Notes: generated by a model from the letters alone, not told the origin. A DNA stretch of 23,762 nucleotides from Priapulus caudatus (GCF_000485595.1 NW_014579137.1:1629-25390), one strand, 5' to 3'. Positions 8,670-18,328 are shown, counted from the first letter of the stretch. Made by a program: numbers and translations.

Positions 8670-8810
8670 TACTAGTCAACATCAAATATCTACTAGTCAA
8701 TATCAATATCTACTAGTCAATATCAAATATCTACTAGTCAATATATAATTATCTAGTCAAATATCTACTACTCAATATATAACTAGACAAATATCTATTA
8801 CTAGTCGAAG
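8670..8810. repeat. Short tandem repeat, unit about 21 bases
   Basis: At least six degenerate units carry TATCTACTAGTCAATATCAA, shifting to ATATATAA variants at the right. CTAGTC and ACTAGT give it a partly palindromic core. It lies in the intron after the 8361 exon. From 8811 to 8927 I see only ordinary AT-rich intron. Confidence 0.85.
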
Positions 8811-8927
8811 TAAAATTGCGTGTGTTAAATCGTGCGGTCTTTAAAGATTATTGAAAGGGAAGTTTGTTTTACTCGCTGTCTTTGCATAGTGCAGTCTCCA
8901 AATGATGCTGTGTGTAACACCTTTATC

Positions 8928-9008
8928 ACTGATACTGTTATATGTCGCTGTTATCAGTGGTATCAGTAGTTCTGTGTGACTGAAAATCTCATTACTTATA
9001 TTATATTA
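8928..9008. repeat. 62-bp minisatellite, left fragment
   Basis: One unit and a bit of the same 62-base repeat found at 9727-10490 is recognisable from TATCACTGATACTGTTATAT and GTTATCAGTGGTATCAGTAG. Repeat A copy 2 follows directly, so the array has been split by that insertion. Confidence 0.75.
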
Positions 9009-9685
9009 AGCCCTCATCTGACATAGTTCAGATGGCAGCCTTGTAGAATCGCATGATCGTCCGTCCGTGCGTCCGTCCGTCGTCCGATCGTGCGTCCGTC
9101 CGGTCCGTCCGTCCGTTGCGTCCGTCCGTGCTCCGTCAACAGTTGGCGACAAAATCTAAACAGGCTCGACAGCTACGGTCACGATATTCGCGGACGTGGG
9201 GCCGGGTAATCCGAAAACGAGTTGGCGATGATCGAGCTGGGGTCAAAGGTCAAAGGTCAGAGCGTGTAAAAGAAGCGGGGAACGATTCCCTCCTTAACTT
9301 AAAGGTATCAGGGACAGAAATTGGCAGAATTGCAGCACAAATCTAACGGCTCGACCTAGGCTCGTGGATAAGTCGGTTGTATACATCATTGGTGAGCGAA
9401 AAGCCATCCACTGCTGCCGAATTGGAGGTCACAGCGTCAAAGGTCAATGGGCACGGGCAGATTTTAGACATTTCTTGGCGCACATGGGTGACGAGCTGAT
9501 GAAAAACTTTTTGGTTCAGCGGTGACCTACCATTTTATGGACTTTATTGAATAGGGACCATGATGAAATTGTCTTTCCTTGACAGGTGCGAAGAGTAAGT
9601 GCTTTGATAACGCCTTTTGCACCCTCAAGAGAGAGGGTTAGAACATGGATTTTGTTGACTGTAACAAAGGAGTGAACTGCTTTTG
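9009..9685. repeat. Interspersed repeat A, copy 2
   Basis: This is the second copy of the segment at 4245-4885, in the same orientation, starting AGCCCTCATCTGACATAG and containing a (GTCC)n run at about 9055-9130. At 9240-9259 it has three AGGTCA-type half-sites in a row, GGGTCA, AGGTCA and AGGTCA, each separated by one A. A TTTATGGACTTTATTGAA segment follows near 9535. There is no credible coding frame. Like copy 1, it interrupts a minisatellite. A C-rich run (about 9695-9725) follows it. The right boundary is approximate. Confidence 0.8.
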
Positions 9686-9726
9686 GCTTTAGAGGCCCCC
9701 TCCCCCACCCTCCCCCTTCCCCCCAT

Positions 9727-10490
9727 CACTGAAACATTATCAGTGGTATGCAGTAGTTCATGTAATGAACTGAATCTATCAGCTGATATTGTTTATACCC
9801 TGCTTGTTACCGTGGTGATCAAGCTAGTTTCTGTGTGAATTGAAATCTGATCTACTGTATTGTTTATATTGCCTGTTATCAGATGTATACGAGTAGTTCG
9901 TGTGAATTCAATGTTCTGTATGAACTGAGTCTATCACTGATATTGTTATATTGCTGTTATCAGTGGTATCAGTAGTTCTGTATGAACTGAGTCTATTACT
10001 GATATTGTTATATTGCTGTTATCAGTGGTATCAGTAGTTCTGTGTGAACTGAATCTATCACTGATACTGCTATGTCGCTGTTATCAGTGGTATCAGTAGT
10101 TCTGTGTGAATTGAATCTATCACTGATATTGTTATATTGCTGTTATCAGTGGTATCAGTAGTTCTGTGTGAATTGAATCTATCACTGATATTGTTATATT
10201 GTATTCCAGTAGTGCTGTGTGAATTGAATCTTATCCTGATATTATTATAGTTGCTTTAATCATGCGTTACAGTAGTTCGTGTCGTGGGATTGAATTCTAT
10301 CACTTATTGTTATATTGCGTGTTATCAGTGGTATCAGTACGTCTGTAGTCGACTGAATGCTATCACTGAATATTGTGTAGCTATTGAGTGTTATCAGTAG
10401 TATCAGTAGTTTCGTGTGAATGAATCTATCACTGATATTGTTATATTGCTGTTATCAGTGGTATCAGTAGTTCTGTGTGAAACACGCGGT
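9727..10490. repeat. 62-bp minisatellite array, right block
   Basis: About 12 units have a 62-base period, cleanest at 9940-10200. Each contains CACTGATA, a 13-base loop and TATCAGTG, a perfect 8-bp inverted repeat, followed by GTATCAGTAGTTCTGTGTGA. Outer units carry many indels. The array ends about 65 bases before the exon at 10555. Confidence 0.93.
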
Positions 10491-10554
10491 AGCTAGGTTA
10501 TCGATATGTACGTAGTTCATATGTGTATTGATCTCCGAGCCATCACTGTTACAG

Positions 10555-10875
10555 AGAGCTCGATTCGGACGGGGAGGAGGTGGGCGGTCCCCCGCCCCTC
10601 CTACCCAACCTGGAGGGCTACACCATCTGGTACTCCCTCGAGGTGAACGTGGCGCCCCCTGCCGCGGTGGCGACCGTCGCGGCGACGTGCGCGATCGGTA
10701 AGAGCGTCGGTATCTCGCTGCCGCTGGAGAATCCGGGCGCTGCCGCCATGACACTAAACGTGGAGCTCGACGGCGAGGGCCTGTGCGGCGACGGCAGCGT
10801 GAAGGTGGCGCCACGCGGTGGCAGGAGCTACGAGCTGAGGTTCGTCGCGGCGACGATTGGCAGGAAACGCGGCAG
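10555..10875 (+). CDS. CFAP47: CFAP47-like exon 6 of the window
   Basis: The acceptor is CACTGTTACAG| and the donor is CGCGGCAG|GTGGGT. The exon starts and ends in phase 2 (321 bases) and is much more GC-rich than the flanking introns. It begins with an acidic, Pro-rich linker (ELDSDGEEVGGPPPLLP), then a strand segment with TIWYSLEVNVAPPAAVATV. A new ASH-like repeat follows: IGKSVGISLPLENPGAAAMT, then a strand ending SYELRFVAATIGRKRG. LENPG is the conserved turn of these domains. The next exon, which completes this repeat, lies 7.3 kb away because a Ty3/gypsy element has entered the intron. Confidence 0.87.
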
Positions 10876-11012
10876 GTGGGTTGCGCGTCTGTGATTGTTT
10901 CGATTTCCGTTCGTAGATGTCGTTCTGCAAAGATTCTGTTCTTTTGCAGGTTATTGTTATTCTACAGGGGATATGTGATGATGACTTACTACTTTCTCTC
11001 TTTCTGTCTTTA

Positions 11013-11016
11013 AGTG
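11013..11016. repeat. Target-site duplication, left (AGTG)
   Basis: AGTG directly precedes the 5' LTR starting TGTGAGCG, and the same four bases follow the 3' LTR at 18128-18131. Four-base duplications are common for gypsy-type integrases. Because TGTG recurs at the border, a shift of two bases in the LTR start cannot be excluded, but only this choice gives matching flanks. Confidence 0.7.
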
Positions 11017-11420
11017 TGTGAGCGTGTGTTTTGGTACACTCATTTATTCGGAGTCTGTAGTGTTGTTTGTGTACATGATTACTCTGCATAGTGCTGACGC
11101 CCTAGTGTTAGTGTACGAAAGTTATGGGGGATTTAGGATAAAGCCTTTGTTCTTGGGTTTTGCGCGGGAAAAGAAGAGGTGCCATCTCTGTCGGCAGAGT
11201 GAATCTGGACAAGCGGTTCTCGTGTGTGTGCAGATGTGGATTTAGGTCGCCTGCACAGACGTAACTGTGTTGCAGGGTCGCCTGCACAGTCGTAGCTACG
11301 TCGTTGTGTGATGTGGTTACACGGTCGTTGGTGACATTTTGCTTGTCAATTGAATAAACTCTTAAGTCACCGTCATCCGAGCGTTGTGTTTTTGTGTGCG
11401 TGCACGAATAACGCCCCACA
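11017..11420 (+). repeat. 5' LTR
   Basis: The LTR starts TGTGAGCGTGTG and ends CGCCCCACA, matching 17721-18127. An AATAAA polyadenylation signal lies at 11353-11358, near the end as expected for the R region. A duplicated GGTCGCCTGCACAG motif lies at about 11246 and 11277. I did not see a clear TATA box. Confidence 0.93.
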
Positions 11421-11426
11421 TAAATT

Positions 11427-11444
11427 TGGTGTCAGAAGTGGGAT
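11427..11444 (+). promoter_or_regulatory. Primer binding site, complementary to a leucine tRNA 3' end
   Basis: TGGTGTCAGAAGTGGGAT starts six bases after the LTR. It is the complement of a tRNA tail ATCCCACTTCTGACA plus CCA, which I recall as the 3' end of animal tRNA-Leu(CAA). This would prime minus-strand DNA synthesis. The tRNA assignment rests on memory of that family. Confidence 0.75.
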
Positions 11445-12041
11445 GACGAGTGGCTGAGTTGTTCATGTGACACAGTAGCAGGCATGGCTTGTGAGGCCTA
11501 AGTACACGACCAAAGCGACCGCGCAGAGCTGAAGAGGGCGCCGAGTCTGACGTCGACAGAGGGTGCCAATCCTGACAACACCATTGCAGGAGCGGCGTGG
11601 ACATCCAGAGGCTAAGTCACGTGGAGAAGTCGAGAGCGGAACGAGTCAGGGGAAGTCAGCTGGGGACGAGAGCCTCGCGACGAGGACTGCAGAGGCGTCC
11701 CTGAGTAGCGTTCCTGAATGCGTTAATGTTTAAATGTACAGAGAGACGTGTGCGGTAATTTGTACACAGTGTCATATTCACTGGGGTGGTAATTTGTACT
11801 GTATTTTCTTGTGTTGAGCTCGTGCGGTAATGGGCACGGTCTGCGAACTTGTTGAAGGGTACATGTGTTGTAAGCTGGCTTGTAGGGTGACTGGCTCCCT
11901 CCACTTCTCCCTCCACTGTAAGTGAGGAGGGCACTTGTTGACTCCGTTTGGTGACTTTTTGCCCGCATAACTGAGTGTGATTGGGTGAGTGATCTGTGTG
12001 ATCTGGGTTGTTGCCGACGCTGCAGCGGGAAGATGTGCTGA
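11445..12041 (+). other. Retrotransposon leader between primer site and gag
   Basis: About 600 bases of untranslated leader. All forward frames have frequent stops and no recognised protein is present. Packaging signals would be expected here but cannot be read from sequence alone. Confidence 0.5.
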
Positions 12042-13035
12042 GCGCCTGGCCGGCCGGAGAAAGACCGTGCCGAGCTTGCGGCTTTGCAGCAGCAGCTGGA
12101 GAGCCGGGATGAAGAGGTGGAGCGGCAGCGCAGTGAGGCTGCGAAACTGCGACAGGACCTGGAAGAGGCGCAGACCCGCTTTGAAGCGGTACGCGACCTG
12201 AAGACGTCTGTGGTCGTCGAACAGCGAGACCAACGCCTGGGTACCATCTCGGGCGCGGAGGGTCTCTCTGCTTGGATCGCGGATGCCCAGGCGGTGCTGG
12301 AGGGGTGGAATGTGCCCGAGTCCCAGCAAGCTAACTTCCTTATCAGCCGGCTGGAGGGGGTGGCAAAGGAGGAGGTCAAGCTCACCCTGGACCCTTCCAA
12401 GCGCACGCCAGCCAGCATTTACGCAGTACTACAGAGGACCTTTGGGAGGTCTATCTCTCTCATCGAAGGTCGCTGGGGGGAATTTTACGGGCGACCAAAA
12501 GAGTGGGGAGTCGCTGCTCGAGTTCTCCCTGGCGCTGCGCAGTCTCCAGCACAAGTCAGGGGGCGAGGTCGACAATGTGCGCCTCCTTGAAACAGTTGCA
12601 GAGGAGTCTTTGACAGGGTTGCAACGGGAGCTGCGGAGAGTGCGCGCCGAGCAAGCATGGGGGATCTTACGAGAGCTCCGGGAGTGGGCGCGTCGGATGG
12701 CTGGGGGGCAACGACGCCAGCCGAGCGGTGCTGGAGTTAAGGCGCGTATCCGCCAGCGGTTGATTCAACCGAGGGGCATCGGCCCGGCATACCAGAATGG
12801 AGGCGTGAGAATAAACGAGCTCAGCAGATGTACGGGGCATGCTGTACGTGGCCAGGACAGAGATCGGGGAGCAGAAGCAGCGGGCTGGGTCCACCGTGCC
12901 CCGAGGAGGTGCTACCAGTGCCACCGCAACTTGTCACTTCAAGGGCCAGAGTGCCTGAGAGCGTCCGCGCAACGCAAAGTGGAGGTGTTTAACGAGCTTG
13001 GTTCACCCGACACATACCGTGACGCCCTGCCCTAA
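12042..13035 (+). pseudogene. gag-like region, frameshifted
   Basis: The first part (frame of 12084-12590) starts with a coiled-coil-like stretch rich in Gln, Glu and Arg (for example ESRDEEVERQRSEAAKLRQD). A capsid-like segment follows with GAEGLSAWIADAQAVLEGWN and later SLIEGRWGEFYGR. Near 12490 the similarity moves to another frame (12283-13035), which carries SGESLLEFSLALRSL, a pattern typical of Ty3/gypsy capsid C-termini. A nucleocapsid zinc knuckle begins with CYQCHR at about 12909, but the His and last Cys are displaced by a further shift just after it. Stops upstream (for example 12039) hide the true start. It would package the element's RNA if intact. Confidence 0.75.
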
Positions 13036-13186
13036 GCTGAGAGACCACTCCAGGAAAGAACGCCGGGAAACGACGACCCGGCTACAGTGCTGAGCCGGTG
13101 CAGTAGGAGGGGCCACTAATGGCTCGGGAAACACTAGTCAAGCCAGTTTTGGAGCGGGGGCATGGCCACCCTGCCCGGAGGCTGAG

Positions 13187-13420
13187 GTGAAGATCGGCGG
13201 TGTGGGAGTGAGGTGTTTTACTGGACAGCGGGTCGCAGGTGTCACTCATAACCGAGTTTTCTTCAGGAGGCGGTTTGGCCTGCCGGGAGAGTTAGTTGAT
13301 CTGCCGTGGCTTAGGGTTAGGGCGGCCAATGGCCTTGAAAGTTCCCTACTTGGGATACAATCGAACTGGATGTCGAGGCCTGTGGGCAGGTGTTTCCGAT
13401 GGGGTTTTTGGTGTCTCGCG
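13187..13420 (+). pseudogene. Retroviral-type aspartic protease region, frameshifted
   Basis: The lead-in VKIGGVGVRC and the follow-on FFRRRFGLPGELVDLPWLRV read in one frame (13187-13438). The catalytic stretch VLLDSGSQVSL reads in another, with the Asp-Ser-Gly codons at 13224-13232. The active-site segment is thus flanked by compensating one-base shifts. The protease would cleave the Gag-Pol polyprotein. The segment after it (13296-13976) is the linker to reverse transcriptase and is split over at least two frames. Confidence 0.65.
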
Positions 13421-13923
13421 ACCCTACTCCTCACCTGAGGAACGGAAGCGACTGGAGAGATTGCCAGGGATGCATTGGTGGTGCAATATCCTGCAACGTA
13501 TGCCCTGTGAGATTGATAGTGCCGGAAGTGGCGGGGTGGTGGCTGGGTCTGTCTCGGAGAGGCGGAGTTGGATGCAGGCACTGTGCAGCCATGAGCAGGC
13601 TGCGGTCAGCAGTGCGCGTGCTGAGAGGACGCCGCCTGTTGCTTTCGTTCGGGTTCCTAGAGCTAGTGTGGTACGCCTTGCAGCTAGAAGCATCAGTGTG
13701 GTATCGTTGATCACCCGTGGGGGTGCAGCCAGCTATGAGGGTGTAGTGGAGCCGTTGGGTGTAGATAGCGGTAGCTTGCCCAGGAATGTGATGCTGTTGC
13801 CAACCCTGTGTCATGTCAGGGCGGGGCACGTGGAAGCGGCAATTCGTAATCTGAGCGAGGAGGAAGTTGTGTTAAACCTAAATCAAGGGTGGGTGCAAGT
13901 CCGTGGAGCATCTGCGGTGAATA

Positions 13924-14390
13924 GTGGTAACCGTGAGGACTACGTCATCAGAGATAGTCTTGGGGGGTCAGGATGAGAACCATGATGACGTCACAGAGTT
14001 GATGAGTCAGCTCGACTGTGGCACGGCGGAGTTAAACGCGGTACAACGTGAAAAGCTGGAAGAGATGCTTCGGAGGTACCGATCGGTGTTTCTGATGGGA
14101 GATGAAGATCTGGGATACTGTGATCGGGTCAAGCACACCATCAAGACAGAGGATGATGTCTCCATACGTCTCCCCCATCGGAGGATACCCCCGAATCTTC
14201 AGCCTGAGGTGAAGCGTCACCTGGAGGGCTGGTGGAAAAGGGGATCATTCGCGAGCCAAGTTCCAGCCCGTACGCCTTCCAGCTGGTGATGGCAAGGAAG
14301 AAGGACCAGAGCCTGAGGCTGTGTGTGGACTTCAGGCTCTTGAACAAGAAGACGCTGCGGGATGCGTACCCCTACCCAGAGTGAAGAAGG
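13924..14390 (+). pseudogene. N-terminal part of reverse transcriptase, split over three frames
   Basis: The frame of 13924-14289 carries the connector ahead of the polymerase (ELMSQLDCGTAELNAVQREK) and the HTIKTEDDVSIRLPHRRIPP segment typical of the start of gypsy reverse transcriptases. Around 14225 similarity moves to a second frame ([20 protein letters not shown] and [18 protein letters not shown]), and around 14372 to the frame of the long pol ORF. The first conserved polymerase motifs are therefore present but not readable in one frame. Confidence 0.75.
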
Positions 14391-16567
14391 CGCTTGAGGC
14401 ACTGAAGGGGGCGAAGTACTTCAGTTCGATGGATTTGGCATCGGGATACCTACAGTGTGCTATGGATGAAAAGGACATCCCGAAGACAGCATTCAGGGCA
14501 GGAACTGGGGGCCTGTGGGAATTCACAAGAATGCCATTTGGCCTAGTGAATGCGGCGTCCACATTTCAGCGACTGATGGAGCTGTGTCTGGGCGACAAGG
14601 CATATGAGATACTGCTTCTGTACCAGGACGACATCATGGTTTATGCGGCCTCAGTTGATGACATGATTGAGCGGGTTGGCCTGGTGCGTGCAGCGGTTGG
14701 AGTCCTTTGCCTAAAGGTTAAGCCCAGTAAGTGCCACCTGTTCCGTCGCAAGGCTGCATTCTTGGGTCACGTGGTGTCGGAGGAAGGTGTAGCTACGGAT
14801 TCGGAGAAGATAAAGGCAGTCGCCGAGTGGGCAGTGCCGACGAATGAGAGCGAACTAAGATCGTTCATGGGCCTGGCATCGTATTACCGGAGGTTTGTGA
14901 TCGGGTTTGCAGGTATCGCCGCTCCCCTTCATGCCCTTATGGGGAAGCCGACGACGTCCAAGAAGAAGAAGAAGAGAGTACCAGTGCCAGGAAAAGATGG
15001 GCGGAGCTTCTCTGAGTGTTGGGATGAGAATTGTCAGATGGCGTTTGACAAGATCAAGGAGTTACTCACTACTGCGCCAATCCTGGGTTATCCGGACTTC
15101 AGTCTGCCCTTCAGGGTGGAGACCGATGCTAGCTTCAGAGGGCTCGGGGCTGTGTTGTCCCAGGAAGAGCAGGGAAAGCAGAGGGTGATCTGCTATGCAA
15201 GCAGGTCACTGAAGCCCGCGGAGCGGAATGACCAGAATTACAGCAGCACGAAGCTGGAGCTACTAGCCTTGAAGTGGGCGGTGACCGACAAGTTCCGCGA
15301 GTATCTGTTGGGGTCGAAGTTCGTCGTTTATACTGACAACAACCCGCTGGCTTATCTCCAGACCAGCATGAAGTTAGGAGCTACAGAGGCCAGGTGGGCA
15401 GCCCAGCTGGCCCAGTTCAATTTTGAAGTGAAATACCGTTCGGGGCGATCCAATGCCAACGCAGATGCTCTCAGCAGGAAGACCGTCCACAGCGAGGAGG
15501 TGTTTGTGGCATTAGTGCCGCGGGGGAACGGGGCGTCACCCCTCCCGGTGGCACTGAAAAGCACGGCATGTGATTACCAGCATGTGGTGAGAGACTCAGA
15601 GGTAGGCATAGGACCACGAGGTCCAGCAGTAAGCACGCTACCTTCATTGACGCCCGAAGAGCTACGGAATCTCCAGAGGAAAGACCCGTCACTGGGGAGA
15701 CTCGGGGCACTGTGGGACCAGAGACAGAGACCATCCCGGAGGCAGGTTGGGAGGGAATCCAAGGAGGTGCGCAAGCTGTTGGGGCAGTGGAGACGCCTAG
15801 AAGAGAGAGGGGGAGTGCTGTACCGTTGTGTCCAGGGGGACGGGCAGCCACTGAAGCAGCTCCTTCTGCCTGAATGTTTGAAGAAGCAAGTTCTGGAACA
15901 ACTCCATGATGCGGCAGGACACCAGGGTGTCGAGCGCACGCTTGCGCTGGTGCGGAAACGGTGCTACTGGCCGGGCATGGCAGTCCAGACCCACTACTGG
16001 TGTCGAGATTGTGAACGATGCCAGATGGCTAAAGCACCAGCGCAGAAGGTGCGACCCATCATGGGAAGTTTGTTGGCGAAGAGGCCAATGGAAGTGTTGT
16101 CGGTCGACTTCACCATCCTAGACAAGGCCAGCGATGGGCGAGAAAATGTGCTGGTGATGACGGACGTCTTCACCAAGTTCGTCCAGGCGGTCCCCACCAG
16201 GGACCAGAAGGCAAGGACCGTGGCCAAGGTCTTGGTAAAGGACTGGTTTGTGCGATACGGGGTCCCAACGAGGATCCACAGTGATCAGGGGCGCAACTTT
16301 GAGAGTGCCTTGATCCGAGAGCTATGTGCCGTCTACGGTGTCGAAAAGTCCCGCACTACGCCATACCACCCTCAAGGGAATGGCCAGTGCGAGCGCTTCA
16401 ACAGGACGATGCACGACCGGCTGAGAACGCTGATGCCGGAAAAGAAGAGCAAATGGCCGGAACACCTGCCGGAGTTGGTGTATTCGTACAACGCAACGAT
16501 ACACTCCTCGACGGGTTATTCCCCGTACTTTCTTATGTTTGGGCAAGATCCACGCGTTACCCATTGA
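14321..16567 (+). CDS. pol: Pol: reverse transcriptase, RNase H and integrase (long open frame)
   Basis: This 748-codon frame is the longest intact coding stretch of the element; its true N-terminus lies upstream in other frames. The polymerase part has [12 protein letters not shown] with the first catalytic Asp near residue 38, [11 protein letters not shown] near 68-77 and the active site YQDD at residues 101-104 (14621-14632). Most gypsy elements have a hydrophobic residue where this one has Gln. RNase H follows, with [15 protein letters not shown] near 15120, the ELLAL segment and YTDNNPL. Integrase has its zinc-binding HHCC module (15900-16030) and catalytic Asp, Asp and Glu at 16106, 16283 and 16391. 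I count 35 residues between the second Asp and the Glu, the D,D-35-E pattern. The frame runs into a stop at 16565, where the protein continues in another frame. Confidence 0.93.
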   Translation: MCGLQALEQEDAAGCVPLPRVKKALEALKGAKYFSSMDLASGYLQCAMDEKDIPKTAFRAGTGGLWEFTRMPFGLVNAASTFQRLMELCLGDKAYEILLLYQDDIMVYAASVDDMIERVGLVRAAVGVLCLKVKPSKCHLFRRKAAFLGHVVSEEGVATDSEKIKAVAEWAVPTNESELRSFMGLASYYRRFVIGFAGIAAPLHALMGKPTTSKKKKKRVPVPGKDGRSFSECWDENCQMAFDKIKELLTTAPILGYPDFSLPFRVETDASFRGLGAVLSQEEQGKQRVICYASRSLKPAERNDQNYSSTKLELLALKWAVTDKFREYLLGSKFVVYTDNNPLAYLQTSMKLGATEARWAAQLAQFNFEVKYRSGRSNANADALSRKTVHSEEVFVALVPRGNGASPLPVALKSTACDYQHVVRDSEVGIGPRGPAVSTLPSLTPEELRNLQRKDPSLGRLGALWDQRQRPSRRQVGRESKEVRKLLGQWRRLEERGGVLYRCVQGDGQPLKQLLLPECLKKQVLEQLHDAAGHQGVERTLALVRKRCYWPGMAVQTHYWCRDCERCQMAKAPAQKVRPIMGSLLAKRPMEVLSVDFTILDKASDGRENVLVMTDVFTKFVQAVPTRDQKARTVAKVLVKDWFVRYGVPTRIHSDQGRNFESALIRELCAVYGVEKSRTTPYHPQGNGQCERFNRTMHDRLRTLMPEKKSKWPEHLPELVYSYNATIHSSTGYSPYFLMFGQDPRVTH

Positions 16568-16886
16568 TTCTCTCCTGGGAGTCAATCAGGGGGACAACTC
16601 TGATGACACGGACGGTGTTGACGACTGGGTGGCTGGGCACAGGCAGAGGCTTGGTGAAGCTCTTGAGGCCGCGGAACAGCGGCTGGGGCATGAGGCTCTG
16701 CAGCGTCAACACCAGATGAACAAGAAGTCGCGGGACACTGACCTGCCAGTAGGGAGGAGAGTCTTCCTGAGAAACCGATGGCAGGGGCGGAACAAGATTC
16801 AGGATATGTGGGATCCAACACCATATGTCGTCGTGGCGAGGCCAAACCCACAGCAGAATGTGTACGTCGTGCAGGCTGGGCTCTGA
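16539..16886 (+). pseudogene. Integrase C-terminal (GPY/F-like) part, shifted frame
   Basis: After the frame break near 16560 the integrase tail continues here: [12 protein letters not shown], a helical region with EALEAAEQRLGHEALQRQHQ, then VGRRVFLRNR and QDMWDPTPYVVVARPN. The last resembles the GPY/F module of Ty3/gypsy integrases. The frame ends at 16886, and the similarity continues in the next feature after another shift. Confidence 0.75.
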
Positions 16887-17709
16887 CCGGGTGGGGCCAA
16901 CCAAGGCGGTAAATCGTGTTGGCCTGTTAGATGGTAAGAGCACGGTCGAGGTCCCCGGTGCTGTAGCAGTGGCGCCTGACAGTGACGCATGGTCGCATGA
17001 GGAGCCTGTCGATTCACCGGAGGGAGAAACACGCCCACGGTTTAGGTGGGTCCGAATGGATATACAGGGGCCAGAAGCAGAGCACCCACGGGAAAAGGGA
17101 GACCTTGCTCTAAAAGTGTGGAAGCGAGACAGGAGGGTGGCGAAGCTCCTGAGGAAGATAGGGGTGTCGGGGGCACTGACGAGTCTGGGTCAGGCAATGG
17201 CTCGGAGACCCGCTAGTGCCACGGGGGACACCACCGGTAGGGAAGACCAAGGGTTGGAAGGGGAACATGAGGCTCATGAAGCTCCTGAGGAAAATGGAGG
17301 TGGGGGGGTCACTGACGAGTCTGAGTCAGGCAGTGACTCGGACGACACTTATGCCACGGGGGACACCGCCAGGGAAGATGGTCAGGGGGTGGAAGACCCT
17401 GAGGAGGGGCCTGGGGGAGATGAACGTTCCGATGGTGACGTGAATGGCGGGAGAGAGGCGGGCTTGCATGACAGGGAGGACTCGACGCCGGTCAGGCGTA
17501 CCCCTCGCCCAAACGCGGGCACCCATGGGAATCCCCATCACCTCCCAAAGTCTGTGGTGCAGACCCAAGGGGCTGCCGTAGTTGGATCGGCTGTGGTGCC
17601 GATGCAGTTTGGCGACCTGGCACAAGCGGTTGCTAGTCTGGGTCAGGTGCTCCAGAACTCGTGGATGGCTGGTGTGAGTGGTCAGTCGACTAGGATGTCG
17701 ACGATTTAA
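16887..17709 (+). pseudogene. Acidic C-terminal tail of Pol with a 136-base tandem duplication
   Basis: The open frame 16825-17709 carries the end of the integrase tail and a long Glu/Asp/Gly-rich extension. It ends with VRRTPRPNAGTHGNPHHLPK, a basic motif I associate with the end of related gypsy polyproteins in aquatic animals, and a final hydrophobic stretch. A segment starting GAAGCTCCTGAGGA at 17142 is repeated from 17278. The period of 136 is not a multiple of three, so the two units are read in different frames; unit 1 has one extra base relative to unit 2. No envelope gene follows: the stop lies about ten bases from the purine tract. Confidence 0.7.
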
Positions 17710-17718
17710 ACTGGGGGG
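17708..17718 (+). promoter_or_regulatory. Polypurine tract
   Basis: AAACTGGGGGG lies directly before the 3' LTR and has the expected place and composition of the plus-strand DNA primer, apart from the interrupting CT. TG separates it from the LTR start as I set it, so the LTR may begin two bases earlier. Confidence 0.65.
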
Positions 17719-17720
17719 TG

Positions 17721-18127
17721 TGTGAGCGTGTGTTTTGGTACACTCATTTATTCGGAGTCTGTAGTGTTGTTTTGTACATGACTTACTCTGCATAGTGCTG
17801 CCGCCTGGTGTTAGTGTACGAAAGTTATGGGGGGATTTAGGATAAAGCCTTTGTTCTTGGATTTGCGCGGGAAAGAAGAGGTGCCATCTCTGTCGGCAGA
17901 GTGAATCTGGACAAGCGGTTCTCGTGTGTGTGCAGATGTGGATTTAGGTCGCCTGCCACAGACGTACTGTGTTGGCAGGGTCGCCTGCACAGGTCGTAGC
18001 TACCGTCGTTGTGTGATGTGCGTTACACGGTCGTTGGTGACATTTTGCTTGTCAGTTGAATAAACTCTTAAGTCACCGTCATCCGAGCGTTGTGTTTTTG
18101 TGTGCGTGCCACGAATAACGCCCCACA
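17721..18127 (+). repeat. 3' LTR
   Basis: It matches the 5' LTR over its full length. By eye there are about five substitutions and about ten single-base indels, many of them an extra base in the 3' copy (for example TGCCACAG against TGCACAG). AATAAA lies at 18059-18064. The element ends CCCCACA and the AGTG duplication follows at 18128-18131. Confidence 0.93.
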
Positions 18128-18177
18128 AGTGTATTCTTCTATTTCTGTTTACTGTTTTTATTATACATGGTTTACTA

Positions 18178-18213
<36 letters not shown>

Positions 18214-18220
18214 ATTCAAG

Positions 18221-18328
18221 TGTCGTGTTCTATGCGAGATCGGTCGGAGAGTTCTGGTATGAGCTGGAGATAGAGGGCACCACTGCAGATGTTGTTACCT
18301 TACCTGCGATGCTGTGTGAATTGGGAAG
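18221..18328 (+). CDS. CFAP47: CFAP47-like exon 7 of the window
   Basis: A (TC)n polypyrimidine tract (18180-18212) leads into the acceptor CTATTCAAG|, and the donor is GGGAAG|GTAAGC. The exon starts and ends in phase 2 (108 bases). It encodes VVFYARSVGEFWYELEIEGT and a following strand with LPAMLCELG. The VGEFWYELEIEG pattern is the closing strand of an ASH-like repeat and completes the domain begun in the 10555 exon. The intron before it holds the 7.1-kb retrotransposon. The phase match across that intron shows that the gene continues past the insertion. Confidence 0.87.

Larger units (their letters stand above)
11017..18127 (+). mobile_element. Ty3/gypsy LTR retrotransposon, full length with broken frames
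   Basis: This 7.1-kb element has two LTRs of 404 and 407 bases and a tRNA primer site. Its gag-like and pol regions run in the order protease, reverse transcriptase, RNase H, integrase, and a purine tract follows. That domain order is the Ty3/gypsy (Metaviridae) type. It lies in the same orientation as the host gene, inside the intron between exons 10555-10875 and 18221-18328, so its own polyadenylation signals face the transcript. The target duplication is AGTG on both sides. No envelope gene was seen. Reading frames are broken in many places, so no intact polyprotein is present as given. The LTRs are very similar, which points to recent insertion, and much of their difference is single-base indels. 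Confidence 0.95.

Noticed and set aside
11421-12041. tRNA or other RNA gene in the retrotransposon leader
   Set aside because: No cloverleaf or internal promoter boxes were seen. The tRNA-like match is only the 18-base primer site.
15352-16585. Minus-strand frames opposite the retrotransposon pol gene
   Set aside because: They are shadows of the strongly coding plus strand and show no recognisable domains.
16887-17709. Envelope gene of an endogenous retrovirus
   Set aside because: The frame is an acidic, repeat-bearing Pol tail with no signal peptide, membrane segment or fusion motif, and it ends at the polypurine tract.
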